DNA from: Trichoplusia ni | Taxonomy: Eukaryota > Arthropoda > Insecta > Lepidoptera > Noctuidae | NCBI RefSeq assembly: GCF_003590095.1 | Contig: NC_039479.1 | Location: forward strand, 7,936,001 to 8,000,000 | Direction of reading: 5' to 3' | DNA length: 64,000 nt | Part shown: positions 1 through 11,780 of the stretch, piece after piece | Layout of the letters: the number at the start of each line of letters is the position of its first letter | Numbering within the stretch: position 1 is the first letter of the stretch | Program-made: the position numbers and the translations under genes | Notes under the pieces: model-generated | Told to the model about the DNA's origin: nothing | What the model saw: the letters and a program-made list of their open reading frames with translations, nothing else | The model's database searches: none

Positions 1-3000
1 CATGACATTTAAATGAGAAATGATCCAACGAATAGTTGAGCGGATCGGGCGCTAGAGTAGAGCGCGAGCGAGTAGCGGCGCGCGGCGAGGAGCGCGGCGG
101 TGGCGCCGTGTCAGCCGGTGTCGCTGAACCGCGCGCAAGTCAAGGGCCTCGGTCGACGACCGCACGCGGCCCGCGGCCCCTTTTCCTCTACCACAATACA
201 CACTAAATTGGCAGGCCGCTTTACAATTCATTAAATGTGGCTCTAAGTAACATCTGGTTAACTGTATATTTATCTTTCAGTATTGTAATACTTTGTATTG
301 TCGTTTAAGAAATATTTATTATCTTAGCAATATGTCATTATAGTCATGACGGAAACCATGAGTTTGAGGCTTGGTTGCCGAAAGTTGAAAGAGATTTTTA
401 GCTAAAACTCCTTTTTTAACGGCTTCCACAAGCTACGATAGTGATTGGTTAATCAATAGTCTACTATATGGGACTTCATATTTATGGTAATACTTGCTTT
501 GGCTTTGAAAAACGATTAACATTATTTTTTTTGTTGAAACTGACGTTTTAGGATCCAGGGGCAACTGATTTAAATGAAACAGTAAACTAAATCTAACCTA
601 CCAGTAAATATACATATAGGTATGTACATTTTATTCGAATATTAAATATGATTATTGAATTATTAGACTACGCGTGCATCCTTCTATTTCTTACGGATAT
701 AACGGATTGAGCAATTACATAGGCTCTTACAGATATTAAAGTATATAAAATGTTAGTGACTTATTTTATCTAACAACACATTGCGTGTATGTTTACTAAC
801 ACGCGCGTACGAGCATGAATTGTAAGTTTTCATTGAGTATTGAAGTTGCAATAGGTGGGTAATCGGTCAAATACGTGGCGTGCAGTGCGTGCGGGGCGAG
901 CGGAGCCGCGGCCTGCCACGGCTGGTCGACGAACCCGCGCGCCCATAACGCTCGCACACTGACTCAACAACCTGTATTGCTACAAATTAATTGAAAACTA
1001 AATACCTGCAATTTATCAATCAAGGTCTACGTCCGATTTCTTTACTTTAAATTGAAAACAAAACACTGCTGATAGCGATTAAATACTAAGTTTATAGCTG
1101 TTTCGAGATCACCTCATCAGTTCATATCTTATCTGCGTATAATTAATTCGGTAGGCCATTACGGTTAACGGAATTTGGTGACATTTTGTACAGATATATC
1201 ACGAATTCACGACAAAGTAACAATAAATAGGCGATAACTAACTAATTTCTATAGTTGTAAAAGTGTGTGTACGAATAGTTCATTGTATGATAGTACAAAC
1301 TCGTTATTGTTTTCAACTTCTCTGATCTATCTATCACTCACAAAAGCAGGGAGTGGCTTGTGACTAATAAGTGTAAGCCGTAAGTCTTGACCGATAATAG
1401 AAGTTAAGTTGACCCGAGGAAAGGAGATTATTTTTCATACAGATTTCATACACCATATAACAGTGTGTAGTATACAAAATGTTCCGCAAAATTGAATCCC
1501 ATTAACAAAATAGTTTGGAAACAGAGTAGCCAGAATGCTCATTGAATGACAGTATTAGGAAATTGGTACTAAGAGACTTTGCTGAACTGAATCGGTTAGA
1601 GTGCTGATATGACGAAGACGAAGCTGTTTCTATTTTCGGGGAAAAGCTGCGTATAGTCTACTCGCGAGGCGGACGGTCCAATCCAGGAAATATTATAATT
1701 TAGAATTTAGAACACCACACCCTAGGAAATAAAAGTTGAACAAAATCTAAGGATTTTTACATCATCATAAAATATCTAATGTTTAGAAAAAAAAATACAA
1801 ATAACTATAAAAAGAAATATATTTTTATAGTCTTACAACAACCATACTTCTGTTCTGAATGCGTGTGTAAGTATTGTACAAAAATTAGTTACTAAATCAA
1901 ACAACTAGACAATTCTTCCTTCCTTGCTGCGTATCACAGATCTTTATTTTTAACACGATTCGTCAAAAACTTCTTTGTTTGGGCAGTCGTGTATGCCGTG
2001 AATCGCAATTTTGCCGCAAGGAGTTTCGATACACTTACTTTATCCTGAATTGCTGTTCAAGATAACTGCGTACCTAATCGTACCTAGTTTTATTTTCATT
2101 TATATTAATGTACAGTTAGTACCTATGGTTTAATTTTGAAACACCAAAATGAATCCGAAAATAAAACCAAATTTATAAAAATAGCGACATGCGAGCTGTA
2201 CATGAGGACATACCACGTCTGCAGTTCGTCACAGGTTTTATTGTCTGAATGTTACCGTAAAATGTCCAAATGTTATTTGTAACCAGAATGGCATCAACTT
2301 TCAGACCCATTTAAGTAGCCATTTCGGCTAACGACCGTCTGGCGAGAGGTTAATCGTGGTCCACCTGCGGATAACTGTCGTCGCGATGGCGATGTGTGAC
2401 AGCGGCTTTGTCATTGTCGGTAGGTAGGGGTTTTGCGACACTGACCGTGAACGTGGTCGCTCACCCGCTCTCCGCGCACTAAACTTGTGAACTTTATAGG
2501 GCGGGGGCGGCCACCTGTCCGCAAGATTTGTGTAACAATCTCCACAACCGACAATCCATCCGCAATTGATGTCCCTCCTCACTGACATAAAGGAAACGAA
2601 ACGGAATACTGAAATTGAGTCACAAACCTTTGTGACCTAAACCGTAATTCTGGTTATTTAAACTTTAATGAGGTCTGTCACCTTTAATCTTTATAACGTG
2701 ATAAATCCTCGAGTCTAGTTCATAATGTTGTTGTTGTTGAATCACCTGTTTATTAAGTACCTAAGTTCCATCTGCATACTCTACAGGTGTTTATAAATAT
2801 TTAAATTATTTATTTACACGTGTCCACTTTATGTACACATTATATTTTATTTTTATTACAGCTGGACCTCCTCTGCATCTTTTTGCACCATGTGTCGAAT
2901 GACATGAAAACGTAGATAATCATTACGATTTTGTATTTTTATGGTAAAAATAAGATACATGAAAATCCGCGCAGTTAGTTATGTTCGAAAGTCCCAAAAA

Positions 3001-5890
3001 TGATCGTGAAACAGCAAATCTGCTAGTAAATATTAGTATGTAAAATGTATAAACTAAAATTCATCATGGTAGATTATGAGTATTTTCGTCTTAGTTAGCA
3101 TCTCTACAGTGACACCTTTGATAAGAAAATATTTTACTTTTGCGAATAAATACAACACAACCAAAAGATCAGAATCAAGTCCGAAATATTGCCAAAAATA
3201 AATATAATTTATGCAATGTTATCAAGATCGATCCTTTCGAGTCATCCCTACCTGTAAAGCCAAAACAAAAACTGCGCTATGCAACCTAACCTACTGAAAA
3301 GGAGTTCTAAAAAATTAAAAATAGCTTGAAATATTTTTGTATGTAATGTATGACATTAATTAACAGTAATTTTAAATGCAACTGTACGAGTAATGAAGTT
3401 TTAGAACATTATTTTAAACCACTCTCACTATTTTTTATATTATTAAGAATATGTTCATAAACACTTAACACAATAGCACAAACCAGGGAATTCTATTTCA
3501 GTCTTACAGACTGAAAGTGGATGTACGTTATGTAAGAATGTATAATTTGGTACACAAAGTTAAGGGAATGCGTCCCAAACCCAGGGAACAGGGTTTGTTT
3601 GAACCCAAACAAACCCTGTACCACTATTATGCTTTAAGATTGGCACACTAGTAGTGATTCCTACCAAACAGTTATTCATACGTTTGGATTGTCGGGATAA
3701 ATTCGATCGTGACCTTTGGTGATTGGTAGTGGGCGTTCAAAGTACAACTATTCATCTTTTATGACAGTCCTTTTCGCACAAACATAAATATCATTACGGT
3801 CTGGATTAACTACGTCGAAATGTTGCCTTAGAATAGGTATATAATATACATGTTGGTTCATTTTAACATTATGCATTTGTGACGTATTGCGTAGCAGTTT
3901 CGCCCTAAGTAGAAATGTGAGATTGTAACTTACCCCACATAAGTCTGAAAAAGTGTAGATACAACATTAATAGCAAATTAGTAAGCTGTGGACAAAACTC
4001 TCGTTATAACTGGCTCTACATTGTACAAAAGTGCAGATACAAGCATCCTTGGATCCGGTATACGACATAGATTATGAAAGTAGCTACAAATAAACGTTAA
4101 CGGCCAGGCCATGTTGTTAACTCTGCCACAAGCTAATGACATAATATTGAAGAATCAATCAAAAAAAATATGAAAATATAAACAGCAAATCAAACACTTT
4201 ATTATGATAAAGTATGAAGAGGCGAGAATCATTATAGAAGATTACTATAGGGAGGCATGAGTGGCGTGGCCAAGTGGAATGGAACCAGCGACCTTGTCAG
4301 AGCGAGGTCATACCACCCACCCTCCCTACACCCTAGGCAGCTTCTACCTGCGCCTCCGCGGACGTCACTGCGAACAGTGCCACCAAATTTAGAGAACCTT
4401 CACCGCTCTGGTTACAGTAAGTACCTACCCTAGAGAAAGCAAGAACCTACCCAAACATGGGCCTCAAAGGTTCGCAATTAAAAGCAAAAGCTTCTTACTT
4501 GAAGAACTTTCAGAATTATCACATGAGATGATATTTTGTTATTTAAATCCGCATCTCAACCCTTGCTAGCTGAATTATCCTCGTTTTTGTCGGTAATACA
4601 GCAAAACAACAATTAGATTTTGCATATCGGGTCAAAATTTACGAGCGCCAAACTACGCAATAAGGTTAGTGTTGTGAACACGTTGTTAGATATGGACACG
4701 ATTTGCGGGTACAGGGTACGGACGACCGGAGTTGAGAGCGATGACGGCGCTGCGCGGCCTTGGCCGTGATCGCGCGCTCGATATAGCCCGGCCGAGCGCC
4801 CCGCCTAGCGCCTACCACCTACCTCCCACGTACCATCATTTCCTCCCTACACCTCACACCATATTTTATTCTCTTCCGAGTATCTTAATCTTTTCAGTTA
4901 CCTATAGGTATCTCATATACGAGAGAGATGCACAGGCAATACATCAGAAATAGATACCATTGCTTAGAGACTGTTATTTTTTATATTAATAGGTACTTTG
5001 TAAGAAGTTACACATGCATCAATAAGGGTATGCAACATCTTGATTATTATACATCCAAGGTTGATTTGTGATTAAATGTAAGCACGTAATTGTTGTATTG
5101 AAACTAAATAACACCTATTAAGTATGAGAAATTATAGTTATACGTAGCTTGGAGGACAGAAACACAACGGCGCAGAATATTTATTCTGCAAACTGGGCAT
5201 AAAGTCGCTCAGTGGTACTTAGTAGGCAGACGGCGTAGTTAGAGCGAATCAGAATTAGACACCAAGGCCACCAAGCGAAGTGATATCATTTATATGGCGT
5301 GTCTGTCCCTGAACTCCGGCGAATGACGCACGTGGATTCAAATATCACCCTGACCTTAGTCGTAAAAATAATCTTCGTAATGCCAGCTAATGGAACAACT
5401 TTCCACACTAATAATACCAGGGGTCATGATTAGAACAAATTTGACAAGTCAGACACACAAGTGAGAAGAAAATGGTGATAAACAATCTACAAATACGTCC
5501 AGTAATCTTTCAGTAAATTCGAGATTCTAGAAAACCATATTTTCAAATCTTGTTTCCTCAAAATTCCCCTTGATTTTCTGTGTCCATCGGACCACGGTTT
5601 TATTAGGCTCGCCCGATACGACAAAAAGTAACCTGGAAAAAGAAACTACTTCGTACTGCTAAATAGCATTACAATATATTTTTTTATGATACCTGTGTGA
5701 TATCCATAATTGAGTAAGATTGTGTAATAACCATATCTATGATAGATTTGACGTAACGTTCACATGATTACAGCGCTGTTTTACCCATTTGGTATGGAAA
5801 TATAAGAAGGTAGACTTCATGGATAAATGATCATGGTAGATGTACTGGCAGAATATGTAAGTACATAATTCGCGTTCGTATTATCTTTCA
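1..5890. other. Gene-poor left flank with GC-rich patches
   Basis: I see no supportable coding exon in this stretch. The background is AT-rich, broken by GC-rich, CpG-rich patches near 50-180, 870-955, 2328-2530, 4290-4380 and 4725-4830. The patches have no consistent reading frame or splice sites. They could be promoter or enhancer DNA, or untranslated exons, of a gene to the left or in a long intron. A short perfect hairpin lies at 3588-3619. The rest shows nothing I can name. Confidence 0.5.
3588..3619. repeat. 14-bp perfect inverted repeat (hairpin)
   Basis: Arms 3588-3601 (ACAGGGTTTGTTTG) and 3606-3619 (CAAACAAACCCTGT) are exact reverse complements separated by four bases. There is no T-run and no nearby gene, so this is probably a palindrome of unknown role or a trace of a small foldback element. 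Confidence 0.75.
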
Positions 5891-5894
5891 CAGC

Positions 5895-5900
5895 TTTATT
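5895..5900 (-). terminator. Poly(A) signal candidate of FTSJ3
   Basis: AATAAA on the minus strand, about 115 bases past the FTSJ3 stop codon. This is a plausible 3' UTR length. Confidence 0.5.
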
Positions 5901-6013
5901 TTGCAGTTAGGTTGCCAAAATTATAAAACTAACGTAACACTCAAATATTCAATGACAACAAAAACATCCATTGGGAGTTTTATAGAATATATTTAACATC
6001 ACATTAAACTTAG

Positions 6014-9000
6014 TTATTTAGCCTTCTTTCCTTTCTTTTTGGGAGGAGGTTTGTGGGTCTTCGGTTTTCCTTTCTTGCCTCGCCCTTTTGTCTTTTCCTT
6101 GGCTTTTTGTGCGCGCAAATCTTTCTTCATACGAGAATCGACCACTTTGTAATGACCCTTAACTCCTTGAGGTCTCTTCATCCTCTTAGCACTTGTATGT
6201 TTCTTGGCAACTACATAAGTGACTTTCTTTTTTCCATCTGTCTGCGCCTTCTTGTACAAATGTTTGATTTGTTGCGCTTTCTCTCTCTCTGACATGTCAG
6301 CGTTTTCCATAACAGCCTCAACCTTCTTCTTGGCACGCTCCATTTTTTTAATAGTACGCTTCTTCTTTCTTGCTTTAGCTTCTATCACTTTCTTTATCGG
6401 CCTAGCATTGATGTCTTGTAGTTTGGTTTTATATTCTTCTGTGTATTTCTGAAAGAGTGAAAACAAAACATAAAATAAAACTGTTAATCAATAACACCCT
6501 GGTGATGGGCTCCCTTTCCCGCACGTAGGCTCCATGTCAGCCCATTGTGCGTACTAATACCTTTAATCTCGCTTACCTCTGGTACAATGATTTCCTTTTT
6601 CATGTGCTTTTTCTCATCTTCCACAAACCAGTCTGGCAAATTTTTGTCATTAAAGGCATAACGATTCCAGCCATCGTCAATCAAGTCCCTTTTGAACTTC
6701 TTTGAAGTAGCTATCATTGTCCCTAATGCAAGTGTCTCCGCGTCCATTTTGAGAGTTTTCTTCAGCCTTTTTAACTCTATAGAAACATGAAATATGAATT
6801 AAAGAATTTTTTGTCAAGAAAATACATAAATGGATTACTAAACAGTCTATATGCTTGATACATAACTAAAATCATGCATAAAAGTTTTTTAAATAAAATT
6901 ATATCTAAAATATTGATACACACCAGGGTCTTCTGGAACTACTTCAAACCCATCTTTCTTGTTGGACTTAGCGCCAGCTTTTCCGGTGCTGGGAGCTACA
7001 TTGTTCTCGACGTCGTAATCACTGTCCGAAGAATCATCATCAGAGCTCTCTTCATCCAGTTTCCTTTTCAATCCATTTTTCAAGTTAGCTGGTTTGCCTT
7101 CCTCAGCAACTTTTTTACCTTTCTCTACATAAGTTTCTGCTAATTTATCTAAATCTACGCCTTCGTCATCATCTTCATCAATATCTTTGAAACTATCTTT
7201 CTGGAACCATAGATCTGCTTTCAAAGAGCGTCTGGAGACTGAGTCAGTATTATCCAAGTCAGTCAAAAGTGGGTGATTCTTGGGAATAGCCTTAGATTTA
7301 GGAACCTTAGCATTTTGCAGAGTGTTGAGTTTTGTAAGTTTGGCGATTTTCTTATTTTCAGTATCCGAATCAGAAAATGCTGGAAAGCAAATATCATAAT
7401 TAGAATAAATAAAGTACAAAAGATGATTGGATTGGTTAAAATTAGCATTAGTACCAAGATTTAGACAAAAATAGACTTACCTAGTGTCTCCTTATCTTGT
7501 TCATTATCAGAATCCGATTCCATTTCCAGTTCGCTGTCTGAGTCCTTGTAATATGCTCCTGATGAATCCAGTTTAGATGACTCTGTGTCATATTTCATGT
7601 ATTTCTGTTTTACTTTGAATTCGTCATCTGAATCTTCACTTTGTTCTGCAACTATGTCAGGTTGCTGGTCTACCATGCGCGCCAGTTCCTAAATCACGTA
7701 ATTTCTTTGGTTAAAAGGACTTCTTGTCATTTTTTTCAAGAGAACTCTTTTACTTCTATTGAAAAATTATCTTTACATATATTTCATTGTTACTTACCTC
7801 AGCATTTTTAATGTCAGATAGCTGGAACATATCATTGCTCTCAAGAATAGGCCCACCATCTCCTTTGAGTACCATTTTCAGATTCATTTTCTCTGCTAGC
7901 TTTTGTCTCTGTTTATTAAGTTGTTTTCTCTTGCGTTTTGATTGGCGTCTTTCTTCATCCTAAACAGTAACGAATATCTCGTATTCAAACCACACAATGA
8001 AATACCAAATAATTGTAATTAATGGTTAGCTATTTTTTGGAATGGCACAAGTAGTCACAATTAATTTATAATATTTTTAACAGTTAAACGATTAAAATAA
8101 TTATAATATTTTTAAAGCTTTTTGCCCTATGGGTTTTTTTTAAACAGGTTTACAAACTTACAACTCACATGCACAATGACACCCAGACCCAGAACAAGCA
8201 TTAGTGGATCACACAAATGCTTGTCCTACGCGGGGATTGAACCCGCGACACGACGCGCACAGTGGGTTTGGCGTGGTGACCTCAACCACTCGGCTATCCG
8301 TGCAGTCGAATATCTTTAGAAACGCATGTATTTATATATGTCTTACGTGACTTACAAACTGTTCTAGCTTTCAGAAATCAGCAAGGTATGGAAAAAAAGG
8401 CCCTTATTACTGACAGCCTTATCATTTCTGTTCATTCAATCTTATTGTATTAAACCTTACAGCTTGGGCCACATTATGGCAGAGGAATCTATATGGAATG
8501 AAGCATTTATATTATGTACAAAAAACTATTTCCTATCCTACATGAGATGAGTCTAAATTAGTTGGTTACCTACAACCAACTGATGAAACTTGGAAAACAG
8601 CAAGCAGATGATTCAGGTTTAGTAAATTAGTTATTATATTATGTCATTAATGTTCAATATAAAATATATTCCCCGATTAATATTCATAAAAAAAAGCTTT
8701 AAATTAAAAATATTTCTTAAAATAACATAAACCATATGGGCCATTCAAGCTAGACCTAAAAATTTGTTGAAAGATTCAATAAGTGGATGACACAATAAAA
8801 TTTCGAAATAAAAAGCCAGTTATGCACTAAACTGACTGACACCATCTGTCTACAAGCTATTTTAGTCACTTGCTAGAGGGACAAATACCTTTTCATATTA
8901 ACATCAGAATGTAATATCACCAAAACAACAGCATTTTAACGGTTGCTATGGATGGTTACAATCTTTGTTTATTCCTACCAGGTTATGTGTGTCTCTAAAA

Positions 9001-10712
9001 AGTAGCCTGTGTCAGTTCAGCCATTCTTGAGCTAAAAATGGTGTGAGTAAAACATCTTTCTTATATAATATACATATACCTGTAATCCAGCAATCTCAGC
9101 ATCAACATCATCTTCTCCATCTTTCTCATCATCTGCATCTTCCTTTGTTTCTTCATTGCCATCTTCTTTTTCTTCTGTTTTCTCTTCCTGAAAATCCATA
9201 CCACATATTTTATTTACATTTATTGATTGAGAATCAAGAAAATAATCTATATTGTTATAATAAAGTACCCAACTTCATTCATAAACATTTGTTAAGAAGA
9301 TGAAGTGCTATGTTGTGGAGTTTGTTGCGCCGTTTCTTCTTCACAGCTAGAGCACTTAGGAAGCGGTGAAGGGTGGGCGATACAGGGAGCTGTTTGTGTA
9401 TTTTTGACATTCAATAAGTGCTACTTTGTAGCCTATTTTGAATAAATGGATTTTGATTTTGAATAAAAACATATTGATAATAAAAAAACTACTTCTTGCA
9501 CTATAATATGTAAACATTGCACAATTAAAATCATACTACCCGAACCTAATTAAGGTTGTATTATTTTACCTGTGAAGCCTTCAACTCCTTCATTTGCTTG
9601 AACCAGGTGAGCAAAGCTTTCAGATCCTTTCTACCAAGAACTTTGATATCTTTACAGCACTCCTTAATTTCCTCAGTGGTCTTAGGATTTTCTAAAATAG
9701 ATTTATCATCTATAACAATCTGGAATGAAATAAGTCATTAGAAGAACATAATACAAGCAAGTAAAAGTTTATAAACAAAGGGGATAAGATTACAACATAC
9801 CTCAGAGCATCCTTGCAGTAAATCTATAGGATCCTGATCTGGTTTCAAGAATTGTGAAAGTAAAACTTTATGGTGAGTGGTGTAATCATTTTCCAGATAC
9901 CCTTCGGCCTTAGCCTTCTTTTGTTTCTCAGGATGCATAATATTCAAATGCTGCTTCTTCACAATATCCAAATCTTCAAACACACTCTTGGGATCAAGAA
10001 ACTTTGGATCAATGGTATCAGGAGCAATATAGCCCTGACACACCACAAATATTTCAGATGACTCATTACGGGACGCCTGCGGCTTTGTTGCATGAACTTT
10101 CTTGAAAAACTGTTTTAACACCCACAGCAATGCATGGTAGTCTTTTGACCTAAAAACTTTGGTCACAAACCATCCCCCTTCTCTTAAGAAATGTGTGGCT
10201 AATTTCAGGGCACTAAGTGTAAGACAAGCTTGCTGATACGCGTCATGAATCCAGTTAAGACCAACATTTGGAGCACCATCGTTTAGCACGACGTCAGCCT
10301 TCCATGTTTTTATTTCTTTTTTTATGGCTGTTTTACATTTTTCTGTGGTAATGTCCTCAGTGAGCCCGATACAGCCTGGAACTGGTTTGATTGGAAACAA
10401 GTCGACACCGATGACCACACTGGAAAGTGGCATGTTCTGGTGCGCTACCTGCATCCACCCACCAGGCGCAGCACATAAGTCGATACATACTCGAGACTTT
10501 TGAAGAAACCCAAATTTACGGTTTAATTGAATTAATTTGAATGCGGCTCGAGACCTATAACCTAAAATCACCTCATATATTAATTAACGTAAATATAACA
10601 CAGTAAATAACACATCAATTTTTAGGAATTTAAACTCTAATTTACCTGTTTCTTTCGCTAGTTGATAATATTTATCTTTTCGCTGTTTTCCTACTTTAGT
10701 TTTTTTCCCCAT
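6014..10712 (-). CDS. FTSJ3: FTSJ3/Spb1 pre-rRNA 2'-O-methyltransferase
   Basis: Nine exons by my splicing: 10646-10712, 9801-10561, 9570-9719, 9080-9187, 7798-7959, 7481-7688, 6924-7379, 6577-6776, 6014-6448. Phases close to give about 848 aa, essentially the length of human FTSJ3. The start [16 protein letters not shown] is the family N-terminus. The SAM-binding loop DLCAAPGGW is at about 50-58. The FtsJ catalytic K-D-K-E set is visible at about K31, D117 (LNDGAPN), K157 (VTKVF) and E192. The middle is acidic and Ser/Asp-rich. The C-terminus is the conserved Spb1 lysine-rich region ([19 protein letters not shown]). The family methylates ribose in pre-rRNA in the nucleolus and supports large-subunit maturation. 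Intron 4 carries a SINE and a repeat tail. It lies head-to-head with BI-1. Identity is firm; individual splice sites are inferred. Confidence 0.95.
8119..8307 (-). mobile_element. tRNA-derived SINE, copy 1
   Basis: Read on the minus strand, it opens with GACTGCACGGATAGCCGAG, containing an A-box-like TAGCCGAGTGGTTGAGG. It follows with a B-box-like GGGTTCAATCCCC and a tRNA-unrelated body (AATGCTTGTTCTGGGTCTGG). It sits in intron 4 of FTSJ3. A second copy at 24140 is collinear with it, with only scattered substitutions across the head and body, so this is an interspersed Pol III-type element and not a tRNA gene. Confidence 0.85.
9300..9468 (+). repeat. LINE 3'-tail-like repeat fragment
   Basis: The segment runs from TTGTTGCGCCGTTTCTTCTT to a tail ending TTTTGAATAAATGGATTTTG. 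I recognise this wording as a common interspersed 3'-end fragment in lepidopteran genomes. It lies in intron 3 of FTSJ3, in the opposite orientation to the gene. The family assignment is from memory and was not checked. Confidence 0.55.
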
Positions 10713-11145
10713 CTTGAGAGAAGACGAGGACCACAACTATAAATAAATAACTATAACGTGTTTACAACTACACATGTACAACCATTTTCATTTTAAGGTT
10801 ATGAGAGTGAAGCTGTCACACGTTTGTTTTTGACATCGTACTAAAATATGTAATGTACTCTGTGGTACCAAAATTATAATTCAAATTAAAATGACGATCA
10901 ACTTAAATACGACAACAATTAACACTTAAATTATATTAAAAATAAAATAGCTTTCACATATTTTAGGTATGAGTCTAAGAATCCCCGATTTTATTCCAAG
11001 CCTTCCTCAATAAATAGGTAAATTAAAACAACTTAAGAATTTTTCCAACTCTTCTGCTTTGTAATATAAAATGTACTATTAGTTTTCAATGAGAATTAAA
11101 AACTTTTTCTTTCAAAATTTTGTGGGTAGCAACTTTGTTATTCTA

Positions 11146-11153
11146 TGACGTCG
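11146..11153. promoter_or_regulatory. CRE-like site, near match
   Basis: TGACGTCG, one base from the CRE palindrome, about 630 bases upstream of the BI-1 start codon. Confidence 0.4.
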
Positions 11154-11175
11154 GTCACTCATAACGGGATGTCTC

Positions 11176-11185
11176 ATGACGTCAT
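11176..11185. promoter_or_regulatory. Perfect CRE palindrome ATGACGTCAT
   Basis: A ten-base palindrome containing TGACGTCA, the bZIP (CREB/ATF) consensus. It lies about 600 bases 5' of the BI-1 ATG and about 470 bases from the FTSJ3 ATG. Binding is inferred from the motif only. Confidence 0.5.
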
Positions 11186-11560
11186 TCTGATGAAAATGTG
11201 TTGATCTTCCATTGGCTAAAGTAAATCAGCCAAATAGAATTTTTATGGAATTTTTAAAGCTAAAAAATGTTGCAGTCTGTCGCAAATTTCAACAACCATC
11301 TCTCCTGTTAAAATAGGTTTTCCTCATACAAAGTTAATTTAACTTCGGTACTTCATATTTAATTTAAATGATTGGGTTTAGAAAAAGAGTCCAAGTGTTC
11401 TAGTTTCGCTTTTTATATGGAAAACAATTTAAAAGCATCTCATGTAAAGCTGAAGCACTGCCTGAATTACATTATTCCATCCCTAAGAACTTCAAACTTA
11501 ATATTTTTCTAAATCAGGTTATTAGTGCACCTGTATAGAATGTCAGCGTTGATCAGTTGA

Positions 11561-11568
11561 TGACGTCA
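11561..11568. promoter_or_regulatory. Perfect CRE octamer TGACGTCA
   Basis: An exact TGACGTCA about 210 bases upstream of the BI-1 start codon, within typical promoter distance of that gene. Confidence 0.5.
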
Positions 11569-11780
11569 ATGCAACTTTTTTCATTATGGCAATCAAAATT
11601 TCACCAAAATCACCATTGTTTCTGAACAGTAAAACAGTTCGTGTATTGTGCGCATTCTATAAATAATCAGTTGCTACCTTTGTACTGAGCAATAAGCTGT
11701 TATACCAAATAATTAATAGTGGTTTTGAGATTTCATTGAAAAGAATCTATCAAAACAATTTATTTTTAGATTTCTTCATC

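Larger units (their letters stand above)
10713..11780. promoter_or_regulatory. Shared upstream region of FTSJ3 and BI-1
   Basis: A 1.07-kb gap separates the two divergent start codons. It holds one near-match and two perfect TGACGTCA (CRE/ATF-type) octamers, listed separately. No ORF is supportable. 5' UTR exons of both genes probably lie here. Confidence 0.55.

Noticed and set aside
2328..2588. 86-aa minus-strand ORF in the left flank
   Set aside because: It has no recognisable domain, lies in a GC-rich patch where ORFs arise by chance, and lacks splice context.
4732..4953. 73-aa plus-strand ORF starting in a GC-rich patch
   Set aside because: It has no similarity I recognise and composition changes abruptly within it.
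6484..6570. C-terminal extension of the FTSJ3 exon 8 reading frame
   Set aside because: The ORF continues past a GAG|GTAAGC donor into the intron. Joining at that donor restores the conserved [12 protein letters not shown] block.
8200..8307. Possible tRNA gene
   Set aside because: A and B boxes are present, but the sequence continues into a SINE body shared with another copy and the cloverleaf is degenerate.
8122..8319. 65-aa plus-strand ORF in FTSJ3 intron 4
   Set aside because: It is the antisense translation of the tRNA-derived SINE. The same peptide wording appears over the second SINE copy at 24134-24382.
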